Below are positions 17,688-28,301 of a stretch of DNA of 59,475 bases, one piece after another. Made by a program: the position numbers and the translations under genes. The DNA comes from CANJDH01 sp964443245 (GTDB lineage Bacteria > Pseudomonadota > Gammaproteobacteria > Burkholderiales > JAEUOS01), in NCBI GenBank assembly GCA_964443245.1, contig CAYUEG010000009.1, forward strand, positions 1 through 59,475, in the 5' to 3' direction. Numbering within the stretch: position 1 is the stretch's first letter; each line of letters opens with the position of its first letter. Under the pieces are notes generated by a model, which did not search any database, was not told the origin of the DNA, and worked only from the letters and a program-made list of their open reading frames with translations.

Positions 17688-17828
17688 GGGGTCGGCAGAA
17701 TCGGAATGCGGTCGGGAAACTGTGGGGGCAAGGAGGAAACACCTCAGGGCCGGCGCCAGGCGCCCCGAGAACTACCCTACAATGCCCACGCAGCCTGAAC
17801 AGCGCGTTTTTGCTGCGGGAAGCCTGAA

Positions 17829-17834
17829 ATTATA
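17829..17834 (-). promoter_or_regulatory. candidate -10 element for tkt
   Basis: A perfect TATAAT on the minus strand, 142 bases before the tkt start, in the 242-bp tkt/speD divergent gap. No recognisable -35 lies 16-18 bases upstream, so the call is weak. I see nothing else of note in this gap. Confidence 0.25.
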
Positions 17835-17929
17835 CCTGCTCGCAGCAGCGCCCCCGCAGCCCACAGCGCTCCCTTGCCCCAGCTTTACTCGCCCGCTTCA
17901 CTCCCCTCCTTCACGCCTGCCCGCCACCC

Positions 17930-18310
17930 ATGCACGGCCTGCACCTCACCGGAGATCTGTCGGGCTGCCAGTGCGCCCCGGAGCGTCTGATCGTGTTGAG
18001 CGCACTCCAGACGCTCTGTCTTGAAGCGGTATCCGCAGCAGGCCTGACCCGGGTCAACCACCTGTTTCACCAGTTTGCGCCAGGATCCGGGATCACCGGT
18101 GTGGTACTGCTGGCCGAGTCCCATCTCGCGGTGCACACCTGGCCCGAGGTGGAGGGTGTCACGCTCGATGTCTATGTCTGTAACTACGGGCAGGACAACT
18201 CGGCCAGGGCTCACCGCTTGTTTGAGACCCTGTTGGAATGCTTTGAGCCCCGCAGCGTGACGCGTACCCGTTTGTTGCGCGGCGCTGCCGCAGAGGACCA
18301 GGCAGCATGA
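17930..18310 (+). CDS. speD: S-adenosylmethionine decarboxylase proenzyme (SpeD/SpeH class)
   Basis: A 126-aa prokaryotic AdoMet decarboxylase of the short class. It self-cleaves to form a pyruvoyl cofactor and supplies decarboxylated SAM for spermidine synthesis. The cleavage site is E63-S64 in LLAESHLAVHTWPE, with His69 and the catalytic Cys84 in LDVYVCNYG. It lacks the N-terminal extension of the E. coli type and is close to the usual 120-130 residues. The end overlaps rsmE by four bases (ATGA), so the two are translationally coupled. Spermidine synthase is not in this window. Confidence 0.92.
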   Translation: MHGLHLTGDLSGCQCAPERLIVLSALQTLCLEAVSAAGLTRVNHLFHQFAPGSGITGVVLLAESHLAVHTWPEVEGVTLDVYVCNYGQDNSARAHRLFETLLECFEPRSVTRTRLLRGAAAEDQAA

Positions 18311-19044
18311 AAGTGCGTCTGTACTGCGACATCCCCATTGCTATCGACACCACCGTGGCGCTGCCCGAAGCGGCGGCCCATCACGCCCGCGATGTGTTGC
18401 GCCTGGCCGCAGAAGACGACGTGACGCTGCTGAACGGGCTCGGCGGCGAGTATGCTGCCACGCTCACGCTGGTCAGCAAGAAGAAGGTCGAGGCGAGAAT
18501 CCACGCCCATTCACGACGCGAAGCCGAAGCCCCATTTTCGATCACGCTCGCCCAGTGTCTCGCCACGGGCGACAAGATGGACTGGGTGGTCGAGAAGGCA
18601 GTGGAGCTGGGGGCTGTCAGGGTAATCCCGATCGCAGCAGAACGTTCCGTGCTGCGCCTGTCCGCGGAGCGGGCAGCCAAACGCCAGTTGCATTGGCAGG
18701 CGATCGCCCGCGCCGCCTGCGAACAGTGCGGGCGCAACCGGTTGGCGCAGATCGATCCGGTCATTACCCTCGAGAACTGGTTGATGGCCACGGCCCACAC
18801 CCCGGGATTGAAGCTGATGCTGTCGCCGGTCGCGGATGTGGCGATGACGAGCCTGCCCGCACCGCAACCTGGCGATTCCATCACTCTTTTGGTCGGCCCC
18901 GAAGCCGGTCTTTCGGATGCAGAGGAAGCGCGCGCCCGCTCTGCGGGCTTTCGCGGCATGGTCCTCGGGCCGCGGGTCATGCGCACCGAAACCGCCGGGT
19001 TGGCCGCGCTGGCGGCGATTCACGCACGTTGGGGCGATTTTTGA
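18307..19044 (+). CDS. rsmE: 16S rRNA (uracil(1498)-N(3))-methyltransferase RsmE
   Basis: A 245-aa SPOUT-fold methyltransferase that methylates N3 of U1498 in 16S rRNA. It has an N-terminal PUA-like domain (HHARDVLRLAAEDDVTLLNG) and the C-terminal trefoil-knot domain with LLVGPEAGLSDAEE near residue 198 and LGPRVMRTETAGLAA near 220. Its length is typical. It begins inside the last codons of speD. The next gene follows after 190 bases that contain a dispersed repeat. Confidence 0.92.
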   Translation: MKVRLYCDIPIAIDTTVALPEAAAHHARDVLRLAAEDDVTLLNGLGGEYAATLTLVSKKKVEARIHAHSRREAEAPFSITLAQCLATGDKMDWVVEKAVELGAVRVIPIAAERSVLRLSAERAAKRQLHWQAIARAACEQCGRNRLAQIDPVITLENWLMATAHTPGLKLMLSPVADVAMTSLPAPQPGDSITLLVGPEAGLSDAEEARARSAGFRGMVLGPRVMRTETAGLAALAAIHARWGDF

Positions 19045-19169
19045 TCGATCCTTGTTTTTTGGTGAAGCGCGGCAGAACGTCAACATTTGTTTCACCGGTT
19101 GCGGTGTAATGCACAGGATCGACGGCATGCCGCATCGGCCGGCGACCGTGCCCATCCTCACCCCTTGCC

Positions 19170-19198
19170 CGGAAACCCTTGTCCACCAACGTTTTCCG
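19170..19198 (+). repeat. dispersed CACCAACG repeat, copy C (hairpin form)
   Basis: Left arm CGGAAAC (19170-19176), loop with CTTGTCCACCAAC, right arm GTTTTCCG (19191-19198): an imperfect stem around the conserved core. It lies between rsmE and the yidB-like gene, 37 bases before the latter's start. The stem has G:C where copy G has C:G, a compensating change. Confidence 0.7.
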
Positions 19199-19234
19199 TG
19201 CTTTCTCCCGCATCATTTTCATAAGGAATTCACC

Positions 19235-19645
19235 ATGGGATTGCTCGACTCCATCGCCGGCCTGGCCGGTCAAGCCATGTCATCCAACCAGGGCGGAAAC
19301 CCGTTAGTGCAGGGCGTGCTCGGCATGCTGCAAAGCCACGAGGGCGGCCTTTCCGGCCTGATCGACAAGTTCAAGGAGAACGGCCTGGGCGAGATCGCTT
19401 CCTCGTGGGTCGGGACGGGCGAGAATCTGCCCATCTCGGCGGACCAGCTGAAGGGTGTGCTCGGCAACGAAACCCTGGGACAAATGGCGTCGCAACTGGG
19501 CATTTCAGGTGACCAGTTGAGCGGTCAACTCTCCGGTCTGCTGCCGCAGATCATCGACAAGCTCACACCCGATGGCGAAGTCGCTTCGGGCGGGTTCGAT
19601 GCAAGTCAGGCGCTGGGCATGTTGCAGTCGTTCTTGAAGAAGTAG
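19235..19645 (+). CDS. YidB-like (DUF937) protein
   Basis: A 136-aa protein opening MGLLDSIAGLAGQA, rich in Gly, Gln and Leu, with ENLPISADQLKGVLGNETLGQMASQLG in the middle and a C-terminal SQALGMLQSFLKK. This is the YidB-like/DUF937 pattern found throughout proteobacteria. Function is unknown; no signal peptide or enzyme motif is visible. The start is supported by AAGGAA eight bases upstream. It is followed by another gene on the same strand after 79 bases. Confidence 0.85.
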   Translation: MGLLDSIAGLAGQAMSSNQGGNPLVQGVLGMLQSHEGGLSGLIDKFKENGLGEIASSWVGTGENLPISADQLKGVLGNETLGQMASQLGISGDQLSGQLSGLLPQIIDKLTPDGEVASGGFDASQALGMLQSFLKK

Positions 19646-19724
19646 CGGTCGGCGTAAGGTTCGTGCCGGCCATTTGATCCAGACTTTTCACCGGTATCCA
19701 CCCCGGAGAGCCAAGGAGTACGGC

Positions 19725-20216
19725 ATGAACCAGCAACTGATTCGCCTGGCAGCAGTCCTTCCGCTGAGTCTGGCACTGGCAGGCGGCACCGCATCAAGCG
19801 TGGCACAGGAAGCGCCGCAGACGCCGCTTGCCATGGCCGACCGGGCAACCACGAGCACGGCGGCGATCGATCCTGCCCTGCAACGCATGTTCATGGGCCT
19901 GGCCACTGCCCTGGTGGCCAATTTTGCCGCCAGTGCGGCGCGCGGCTCTCTGGATGGCTTCGATCCGGCGCCGATGCTGGAGGGAGCCCTCAGGAACGCG
20001 CTGAGCAGCCGCGAAATCAATACCCTGCTCGACCGGATGGTCGATCAGGCCGGCGCCGGCCCGGACGCTGCCGCCATGTCGCCGGAAATGCGCACCCTGG
20101 TCAAGACGGCCCTGGCTGGCGCGGTATCGATGGCACGTGCCGAGATTGCACGCGAATTCGCCCCTGCTACCCCGGCCGTCACCGCACCGCCCGGCGCAAA
20201 CCCGCTTAACCCTTAG
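19725..20216 (+). CDS. exported hypothetical protein
   Basis: A 163-aa protein with a cleavable signal peptide (about residues 1-28, QLIRLAAVLPLSLALAGGTA, then SSVAQEA). The mature part is Ala-rich and mostly helical, with an ALRNALSSREINTLLDRMVDQ segment and a Pro-rich tail. I do not recognise a family. An AAGGAG site precedes the ATG at ideal spacing. The last 11 bases overlap the end of the convergent diguanylate cyclase gene. Confidence 0.7.
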   Translation: MNQQLIRLAAVLPLSLALAGGTASSVAQEAPQTPLAMADRATTSTAAIDPALQRMFMGLATALVANFAASAARGSLDGFDPAPMLEGALRNALSSREINTLLDRMVDQAGAGPDAAAMSPEMRTLVKTALAGAVSMARAEIAREFAPATPAVTAPPGANPLNP

Positions 20217-21528
20217 CCGGGCCAGGGCCGGCGCCGTAGAAGCGGTACCCGTTTCGGCCGGCGCTCTTGACGTCATACATGGCTTCGTCGGCACACTTGA
20301 AGAGCGCGTCGGCATTGTCACCATGATCCGGGAACAGGGCCACGCCGATCGACGGCGTGGTGTTCACGCCATGGCTGCCGAGCGTATAGGGGGCTGCCAG
20401 CGAGGCACGAATCTTCTCGGCCACGCGCTCGACATCCTCGCGTGCCTTGATGCCGGGCAACACCACGACAAACTCGTCACCGCCAAGACGGGCCACCGTA
20501 TCCGAATCCCGCACCTGGCTGCGTAGCCGGCGTGCCACCTCGATCAACAGTTCGTCGCCAACAGCATGGCCCAGGGTGTCATTGATGGTCTTGAACCGGT
20601 CGAGGTCGAGGAACATCACGGCGCATTGCAGCTTGTTGCGCTGGGTCTGGGCCAGGGCAATCTTGACCCGGTCTGCCAGCAGCAGCCGGTTCGGCAGGCC
20701 GGTCAACTGGTCGTGGTGGGCGAGAAAGGCGATCCGGGCGGCATCAGCCCGCTGCTCCGTGACGTCTTCCAGGGTCCAGACCACGCCCTTCAGCATGTCC
20801 CAGGGCGCGATTGCCTTGGCCGCCATGCGGGCCAGGATGACCTTGCCATCCTTGCGGCGCAGATGCACATCACCCCTGAACACGGCACCGGATTTGAGTA
20901 CCGCTTCTGCCTTGACGATCAAGTTGCGGTATTCGTCCTCGTTCAGATAGAGCTTGCGGGTACTCTGGCCGACCAGTTCCGCCGGTCCATAGCCCAAGAG
21001 CTGGTTACCCATCGCATTGCTCCACACCACCTTCAGGCGTTTCATGAAGAAGGTTGCCACCGGGCTGATTTCCAGCGTGGCGCGGGTCTCGGCCAGGGCC
21101 GATTCAAGCTCGCCCTGCAGGCGCCGGCGCTCGAGGCAGGCACGCACCCGTGCGCGCAGAAGGATCGGATCAAACGGCTTGGTCAGGTAATCGGTGGCGC
21201 CCAACTCGATGGCCCGCACCACATTGGCCAGGTCATCGTGGGCCGAAATGACGATCACCGGAATGCTCTTCAGGCGCTCATCCGCATGCATGGCTTCGAG
21301 CACGCCAAAGCCGTCGAGCACCGGCATCATGATGTCCAGCAAGATCAGATCGAAGCGGTCGTGCCGCATTGCCGCCAGCGCCTCATTGCCGTCACCGGCC
21401 ATCGCCACCCGGCCATAGCCGTCCCGCGTCAGGCGCCGTGCCAGGGTGTAGCGGTTCATCTCGTCATCATCGACGATCAGGAGCGACATGTTGCCGGTCT
21501 CGGGCGGTGCTTTCGTGGTGGCGTTCAT
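20206..21528 (-). CDS. response regulator with PAS and GGDEF domains (diguanylate cyclase)
   Basis: A 440-aa protein with a receiver domain (residues 14-130, acidic D20-D22, phospho-acceptor D65 in LILLDIMMP, K117), a PAS domain (about 145-260) and a C-terminal GGDEF domain (270-430). The active site is intact (GGDEF at 349-353), and an RxxD inhibitory site (R340-D343) lies five residues before it, so it should make cyclic di-GMP with product feedback. The gene starts three bases after the stop of the histidine kinase at 21532-23382, its likely partner. No output DNA-binding domain is present. Confidence 0.92.
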   Translation of the reverse strand: MNATTKAPPETGNMSLLIVDDDEMNRYTLARRLTRDGYGRVAMAGDGNEALAAMRHDRFDLILLDIMMPVLDGFGVLEAMHADERLKSIPVIVISAHDDLANVVRAIELGATDYLTKPFDPILLRARVRACLERRRLQGELESALAETRATLEISPVATFFMKRLKVVWSNAMGNQLLGYGPAELVGQSTRKLYLNEDEYRNLIVKAEAVLKSGAVFRGDVHLRRKDGKVILARMAAKAIAPWDMLKGVVWTLEDVTEQRADAARIAFLAHHDQLTGLPNRLLLADRVKIALAQTQRNKLQCAVMFLDLDRFKTINDTLGHAVGDELLIEVARRLRSQVRDSDTVARLGGDEFVVVLPGIKAREDVERVAEKIRASLAAPYTLGSHGVNTTPSIGVALFPDHGDNADALFKCADEAMYDVKSAGRNGYRFYGAGPGPAKG

Positions 21529-21531
21529 GGT

Positions 21532-23382
<1,851 letters not shown>

Positions 23383-23390
23383 CGAGGTCC

Positions 23391-23675
23391 CTACTGGCGC
23401 ACGACCGTGACGGTATGCCCCTGCTTCTTCCAGAAGCGTGCCGCCGACCCGAAGACCTCGAAAACCGCTTCGCCTGCCGCCGTGCGCGCCAGCCTGACGA
23501 GGGTAATGGTGCAGCCATCGGCAGGAAATTCCAGGTCGGTCAGGCAATCATGCAATGCGTCCAGATTCCCGCCGAAGTGGCGCGGAAACCTGAGCGCGCG
23601 CGCGATCGCCGCCAGCATGTCTGCCTTCGAGCGCAGGCCGGAAAAATCGATCGTCACTGCCCGGGGCAATGGCAT
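23391..23675 (-). CDS. barstar-family ribonuclease inhibitor
   Basis: A 94-aa barstar-like protein with AVTIDFSGLRSKADMLAAIARALRFP at the N-terminus and HFGGNLDALHDCLTDLEFP at residues 33-51, the helix-loop region that plugs the active site of barnase-type RNases. No signal peptide, so it acts in the cytoplasm. It starts two bases after the stop of the barnase-type RNase gene. The cognate pair layout strongly suggests that it protects the producer. Confidence 0.9.
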   Translation of the reverse strand: MPLPRAVTIDFSGLRSKADMLAAIARALRFPRHFGGNLDALHDCLTDLEFPADGCTITLVRLARTAAGEAVFEVFGSAARFWKKQGHTVTVVRQ

Positions 23676-23677
23676 GG

Positions 23678-24061
23678 CTACTCCTTGATCTTCTGAAAGG
23701 TCTGGTAATGGTCAGCCGTGTAGAAGCAGGCGTCGGGCGTGTTGCGCTGCCACTGCGCTTCGGTCGCTCCGCACACGAGGCGGCGGGCACCCCGGTTCTT
23801 GGCGCCCGGTGTGGGAACGGTGTACTCCCGATAGTAGCCGCGCTTCTTCTTCGGCAGGTTGCCTTCGAAATTGCCGAAGGTGGTGCCATCCTTGGAATAG
23901 GGAAAGGGTCCACCCTGCTTGACCAGGCCGTAGGTGGTCCTGGCTTCCCGCGGCAGGTCCGCAAGCGACACATCTGCCGCCCACAGGGCGCCGCTTGTGG
24001 CCATTGCGGCCAGCAGCAATGCCGTCCGCAAGTGGATGCGATGCAAGATTGGTTTCAACAT
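23678..24061 (-). CDS. secreted guanyl-specific ribonuclease (barnase/RNase Sa type)
   Basis: A 127-aa precursor of a microbial N1/T1-type RNase that cleaves RNA after guanine. Signal peptide about residues 1-28 (LLLAAMATSGALWA cleaved before ADV). The mature domain carries GGPFPYSKDG (50-59), the catalytic base E79 in YYREYTVPTPG, the arginines R90, R93 and R94, and the catalytic acid H118 in YTADHYQTF, the same order as in RNase Sa. The ATG at 24061 is preferred; a GTG at 24082 would add seven residues. Immediately followed by its barstar. Confidence 0.9.
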   Translation of the reverse strand: MLKPILHRIHLRTALLLAAMATSGALWAADVSLADLPREARTTYGLVKQGGPFPYSKDGTTFGNFEGNLPKKKRGYYREYTVPTPGAKNRGARRLVCGATEAQWQRNTPDACFYTADHYQTFQKIKE

Positions 24062-24167
24062 GGTGCGGAGGCCGGCCGGCACGCCGGATCATCAGATTGA
24101 CAAACACCCCAGAGCATAGCGCAAGCACGGCCCGGGCATCCGGTGCCTCCCGGCAAGCCGGTGCACG

Positions 24168-25301
24168 CTAACGTGTCATGAAGGCCAGCACTTCCTCACG
24201 CCGCGCCATGGTGTCGGCGTAGCCCAGGTCGATCAGCGCACGGGTGTACTCCCGTTCAAACAACAGGTAGCTGGCCAGGGCCGAGCCCTTGCGGTTCATC
24301 GCCCCGATGCCACGCAGCAGCGCCCGCACCGGCCACGGCAGGCTTTTCACATGACGTGCCGCCAGCGTATCGAGGCGCTGGGACGGCGCAATCACCAGCA
24401 CTTCCACCGGGCGCAGGGCAGCCTGCGCGCGCGCTTCGGGCGGCAGCAAGCTGAGCGTGTTGTTGATGCGCTGGACCCGCTCGATATCGACATTCAGGCT
24501 GTCGAGGAAGATCGATGACAGCGCATGGCCGGCAATCTGTGCCAGCGAGGGATAGAAGTCCCCCCTGACCCGATCCGGCGGTTCCTGAATCCGGCCCGCC
24601 CCGACCACCAGAATCTTCGATGCGCCCAGGTGGATCGCCGGGCTGATGGGAGCCAGCTGGCGCATCGAGCCATCGCCGAAATACTCGCGGTTCAGTTTGG
24701 TGGCCGGAAAGATGAACGGGATCGCCGAGGAGGCCAGGAGGTGCTCCACCGTCAGCTTGCATCGGCAGGACACCCGGGCATGGCGCATCCACGGCTCGAT
24801 CGTGTCCACCCCGTCGTAAAAGTTCACGCTCTGACCCGAGGCATAGCCGGACGCCGTGATGCAGATCGCGCGCAGGGCACCGGCAGCGATCGCGGCATCA
24901 ATGTCATCCAGCTTCAAGGTACTGCGCAGCAATGAGGCCAGGGGCGCGTTGTCGAGCAGCGATTTGGGCGCCGTGCGCACAAACCAGCCAGCCATCAAGG
25001 CGCCCAGCCAGTGCGCGCCGGTCCGGCCGATTCCGACGGCATCGGCACGGTACACATGGTGGGCGTGGAAATTCTCCCAGACCTGGCGCAGGTAGTGAAC
25101 CGCCTGCCCGAAGTCCTGCGAATAACAGGCCAGGGAGACGGCATTGATGGCGCCGGCCGAGGTGCCGCAGATGATCGGAAACGGGTTCGTCTTCTTGTCC
25201 GGCATCATCTCGGCAATGGCCTTGAGCACACCCACCTGATAACCGGCACGTGCCCCGCCGCCGGTCAGCACGAGGCCGGTCCGCGAATCTGCTGCTGTCA
25301 C
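24168..25301 (-). CDS. patatin-like phospholipase
   Basis: A 377-aa patatin-family lipid acyl hydrolase. The oxyanion GGGARAG (14-20), nucleophile Ser48 in GTSAG, and D210 in the GDGS turn (the usual DGA/DGG motif changed to DGS) form the Ser-Asp dyad. The GTG start at 25301 gives VTAADSRTGLVLTGGG, the usual distance to the oxyanion motif; no ATG nearby fits. There is no clear signal peptide, so it is probably cytoplasmic or membrane-associated. A 116-bp region divides it from the divergent YkgJ gene. Confidence 0.87.
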   Translation of the reverse strand: MTAADSRTGLVLTGGGARAGYQVGVLKAIAEMMPDKKTNPFPIICGTSAGAINAVSLACYSQDFGQAVHYLRQVWENFHAHHVYRADAVGIGRTGAHWLGALMAGWFVRTAPKSLLDNAPLASLLRSTLKLDDIDAAIAAGALRAICITASGYASGQSVNFYDGVDTIEPWMRHARVSCRCKLTVEHLLASSAIPFIFPATKLNREYFGDGSMRQLAPISPAIHLGASKILVVGAGRIQEPPDRVRGDFYPSLAQIAGHALSSIFLDSLNVDIERVQRINNTLSLLPPEARAQAALRPVEVLVIAPSQRLDTLAARHVKSLPWPVRALLRGIGAMNRKGSALASYLLFEREYTRALIDLGYADTMARREEVLAFMTR

Positions 25302-25417
25302 GGCATTCTCACATGCATGGAAACGGGCTCGGGGTTGCGCAGGTCCAGGACTGACTCCGCTTTTCCTTAGGCTAACATGCGCTCCGGCCATCCCGCAAAT
25401 CCGACCCCGTTTCCGCC

Positions 25418-25807
25418 ATGCCCGCCACCAAAGTGACCTTCGACTGCTCCAAATGTCCCGGCTATTGCTGCACGTATGACCGCATCGAGACCAAGCCCGC
25501 CGACATCGCAAGGCTTGCCAAGTACCACGGCATTTCGGTGGCAGAGGCCACCCGGCGCTTCACCAAGACCTACACCTGGGAGGGCAAGACCGAGCGCATC
25601 CTGCGCCACCAGAAAGACACGGTGTACAAATCGATCTGCATGTTCTTCGACCGGGAAGCGCGCCGCTGCACGATCTACAAGGGACGGCCCGCGGTGTGCC
25701 GCGAATATCCGGACGGCAAGAAGTGCGGCTACTACGACTTCATCAAGTTCGAGCGCAAGCAGCAGGACGATCCGACGTTCATTCCGAACGCCGGTGCCAT
25801 CGGCTAA
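25418..25807 (+). CDS. YkgJ-family cysteine cluster protein
   Basis: A 129-aa protein with the YkgJ/Fe-S cysteine cluster (formerly UPF0153). The cysteines are in FDCSKCPGYCCTYD (residues 9-22) and in SICMFFD...RRCTIYKGRPAVCREYPDGKKCGYYDF (about 73-105). These likely bind zinc or an iron-sulfur cluster. The reaction is not known. Single gene, convergent with maeB, with a repeat copy in the 43-bp gap between them. Confidence 0.88.
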   Translation: MPATKVTFDCSKCPGYCCTYDRIETKPADIARLAKYHGISVAEATRRFTKTYTWEGKTERILRHQKDTVYKSICMFFDREARRCTIYKGRPAVCREYPDGKKCGYYDFIKFERKQQDDPTFIPNAGAIG

Positions 25808-25810
25808 GAC

Positions 25811-25834
25811 TGGCTCCCACCAAGGGTTTCAGGG
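25811..25834 (+). repeat. dispersed repeat, copy D (diverged)
   Basis: TGGCTCCCACCAAGGGTTTC followed by AGGG, lying between the convergent ykgJ and maeB genes. It matches copy A/H on the CTCCCACCAA side but has AAGG in place of AACG, so it is a degenerate member. Confidence 0.5.
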
Positions 25835-25850
25835 CATTTCCGCCCGCGCA

Positions 25851-28166
25851 TCAACCCGCCAGCAGCGACCGCCCGGCGTTCGCATCGACGACCGTCAACG
25901 CCGTCATGTTGACCACGCGTCGCACCGTCGCCGAAGGCGTGAGGATATGCACCGGCGCCGCCGCACCCAGCAGGATCGGGCCGATCGTCACGCCGCCGCC
26001 GGCCGCCGTCTTGAGCAGGTTGTAGCTGATGTTGGCCGATTCCATGTTCGGGAAGATCAGCAGGTTTGCCTCGCCCTTCAAGGCCGAATCCGGAATGACG
26101 GCCCGTCGTACAGCAGCGTCGAGTGCAGAGTCGCCATGCATCTCGCCATCCACCTCCATCCACGGCGCCTTTTCGCGCAGCAGCGCCAGGGTGGCGCGCA
26201 TCTTCACGGCTGAGGGGTTGTCGTAGGTACCGAAGTTCGAGTGCGACAGCAACGCGGCCTTGGGGGAGAGACCAAAGCGGCGCATCTCCTCGGCGGCAAG
26301 GATGGTGATCTCGGCCAGCTGCTCGGCCGTCGGGTCGAGGTTGACATGGGTATCGACCAGGAACACGGTACGACCCGGCAGCATCAGGCCGTTCATGGTG
26401 GCGTAGACCTTGGTACCCGCACGCCTTCCGATCACCTGATCCACATAGTGCAGGTGCAGGGCATGGGTGCCAAAGGTGCCACACACCATGCCGTCGGCAT
26501 CGCCCTTGCGGATCATCATGGCGCCGATCAGCGTCAGGCGACGGCGCATTTCGATCTTGGCGTACTGCAAGGTGACGCCACGACGCTGGGTCAGTTCGTG
26601 GTACGTGCTGACGTAATCGCGGTAGCGCTCGTCCTGGTCCGGGTTGATCAGGTCGAAATCGACGCCGGCCTTCATGCGCAAGCCGAACTTCTCCAGCCGC
26701 TGCGCCAGTACCGCCGGCCGCGCAATCAGGATCGGGCGGGCGATATCGTCATCCACCAGCTGCTGCGCAGCACGCATGACCCGCTCGTCCTCGCCTTCGG
26801 CCAGCACGATGCGCTTTTTCGATGCCGCCTTGGCCGCCTGGAAAATCGGCTTCATCAACAGGCCCGAGTGATACACAAACTGTTCAAGCTGGGTGCGGTA
26901 GGCGTCAAAATCCTTGATCGGATGGGTCGCCACGCCGGACGCCATGGCGGCCTCGGCCACGGCCGGCGCAATCTTGACGATCAGGCGCGGATCAAACGGT
27001 TTCGGGATCAGATACTCCGGGCCGAACGACAGGTTGCCGAGGCTGCCATAGGCAGCCGTGACGATTTCGCTCTGCTCGGCACGTGCCAGCTCGGCAATCG
27101 CCTTCACGGCCGCAATTTCCATTTCCGCCGTAATGGTGGTGGCGCCCGCATCGAGCGCGCCACGGAAGATGAACGGAAAGCACAGCACGTTATTGACCTG
27201 ATTCGGAAAGTCCGAACGGCCGGTGCACATCACCGCGTCATCACGCACGGCATGGACCTCGCTCGGCATGATCTCGGGAGTGGGGTTGGCCAGCGCCAGA
27301 ATCAGCGGCCTGGCCGCCATTTTCTTCACCATCTCGCCCTTGAGCACACCGCCGGCCGACAAGCCCAGGAACACATCGGCCCCTTCGATCACGTCTGCCA
27401 GCTTGCGGCCAGGGATGTCCTTGGCATAGCGCGCCTTGTTGTCGTCCATCTCTTCCTTGCGGCCCTTGTAGACCACACCGGCAATGTCGGTGACGATGAT
27501 GTTTTCCATCGGCAGGCCCAGCTTGACCAGCAGGTCCAGGCAGGACAGGGCCGCCGCACCCGCGCCGGATGCCACCAGCTTGACCTTGGAGATGTCCTTG
27601 CCGACCACCTTCAGGCCGTTGGTGATGGCCGCCCCCACGATGATCGCCGTGCCGTGCTGATCGTCGTGGAACACCGGGATCTTCATGCGCTCGCGCAGCT
27701 TCTTCTCGACGTAGAAGCACTCCGGTGCCTTGATGTCTTCCAGATTGATGCCGCCGAAGGTCGGTTCCAGCGCCGCAATGATCTCCACCAGCTTTTCCGG
27801 GTCGCGCTCGTTGATTTCGATGTCGAACACGTCGATGCCGGCAAACTTCTTGAACAACACTGCCTTGCCTTCCATCACCGGCTTGGCGGCCAGGGGGCCG
27901 ATGGCGCCCAGCCCGAGCACGGCGGTGCCGTTGGTGATGACACCCACCAGATTGCCGCGCGCCGTCAGGTTGCGCGCCTCGGCCGGATTCTTCTCGATTT
28001 CGGTGCAGGCGAACGCCACACCTGGCGTGTAGGCCAGCGCCAGATCCCGCTGGTTGATCAGCTGCTTGGAGGCCTCGACGGTGATCTTGCCAGGGCGCGG
28101 GAGGCGATGGTAATCGAGGGCGGCCTGTTTGAGTTGGTCCGGCGGAACCTGGATCGAAGTGGGCAT
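25851..28166 (-). CDS. maeB: NADP-dependent malic enzyme (malic enzyme-phosphotransacetylase fusion)
   Basis: A 771-aa MaeB-type enzyme that decarboxylates malate to pyruvate with NADP. The catalytic malic domain (1-about 430) has LALAYTPGVAFAC, HDDQHGTAIIVGA and the NAD(P) site VASGAGAAALSCLDLL. The C-terminal phosphotransacetylase-like domain (about 440-771; KKRIVLAEGEDERVMRAA) is regulatory in characterised homologues. Full length, no breaks. It is transcribed leftward, divergent from the aminotransferase gene with 135 bp between them. Confidence 0.94.
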   Translation of the reverse strand: MPTSIQVPPDQLKQAALDYHRLPRPGKITVEASKQLINQRDLALAYTPGVAFACTEIEKNPAEARNLTARGNLVGVITNGTAVLGLGAIGPLAAKPVMEGKAVLFKKFAGIDVFDIEINERDPEKLVEIIAALEPTFGGINLEDIKAPECFYVEKKLRERMKIPVFHDDQHGTAIIVGAAITNGLKVVGKDISKVKLVASGAGAAALSCLDLLVKLGLPMENIIVTDIAGVVYKGRKEEMDDNKARYAKDIPGRKLADVIEGADVFLGLSAGGVLKGEMVKKMAARPLILALANPTPEIMPSEVHAVRDDAVMCTGRSDFPNQVNNVLCFPFIFRGALDAGATTITAEMEIAAVKAIAELARAEQSEIVTAAYGSLGNLSFGPEYLIPKPFDPRLIVKIAPAVAEAAMASGVATHPIKDFDAYRTQLEQFVYHSGLLMKPIFQAAKAASKKRIVLAEGEDERVMRAAQQLVDDDIARPILIARPAVLAQRLEKFGLRMKAGVDFDLINPDQDERYRDYVSTYHELTQRRGVTLQYAKIEMRRRLTLIGAMMIRKGDADGMVCGTFGTHALHLHYVDQVIGRRAGTKVYATMNGLMLPGRTVFLVDTHVNLDPTAEQLAEITILAAEEMRRFGLSPKAALLSHSNFGTYDNPSAVKMRATLALLREKAPWMEVDGEMHGDSALDAAVRRAVIPDSALKGEANLLIFPNMESANISYNLLKTAAGGGVTIGPILLGAAAPVHILTPSATVRRVVNMTALTVVDANAGRSLLAG

Positions 28167-28301
28167 GTGCGGGCAAAAGCAGCGAAAAGGGCAGGGGCGC
28201 GCAGTCTACTCCTGTTGCCGCCCGCGAGGAAGGTGACGCAAGCGTAAACCCGCGAGCGGCTCGTTACAATCGATCTCCATTTCCCTGGTTCCCCTCGCCC
28301 C

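Noticed and set aside
26241..28247. 668-codon open frame on the + strand opposite maeB
   Set aside because: It is a shadow caused by high GC at third positions; its product is His/Arg/Gly-rich and the minus strand encodes an intact malic enzyme.
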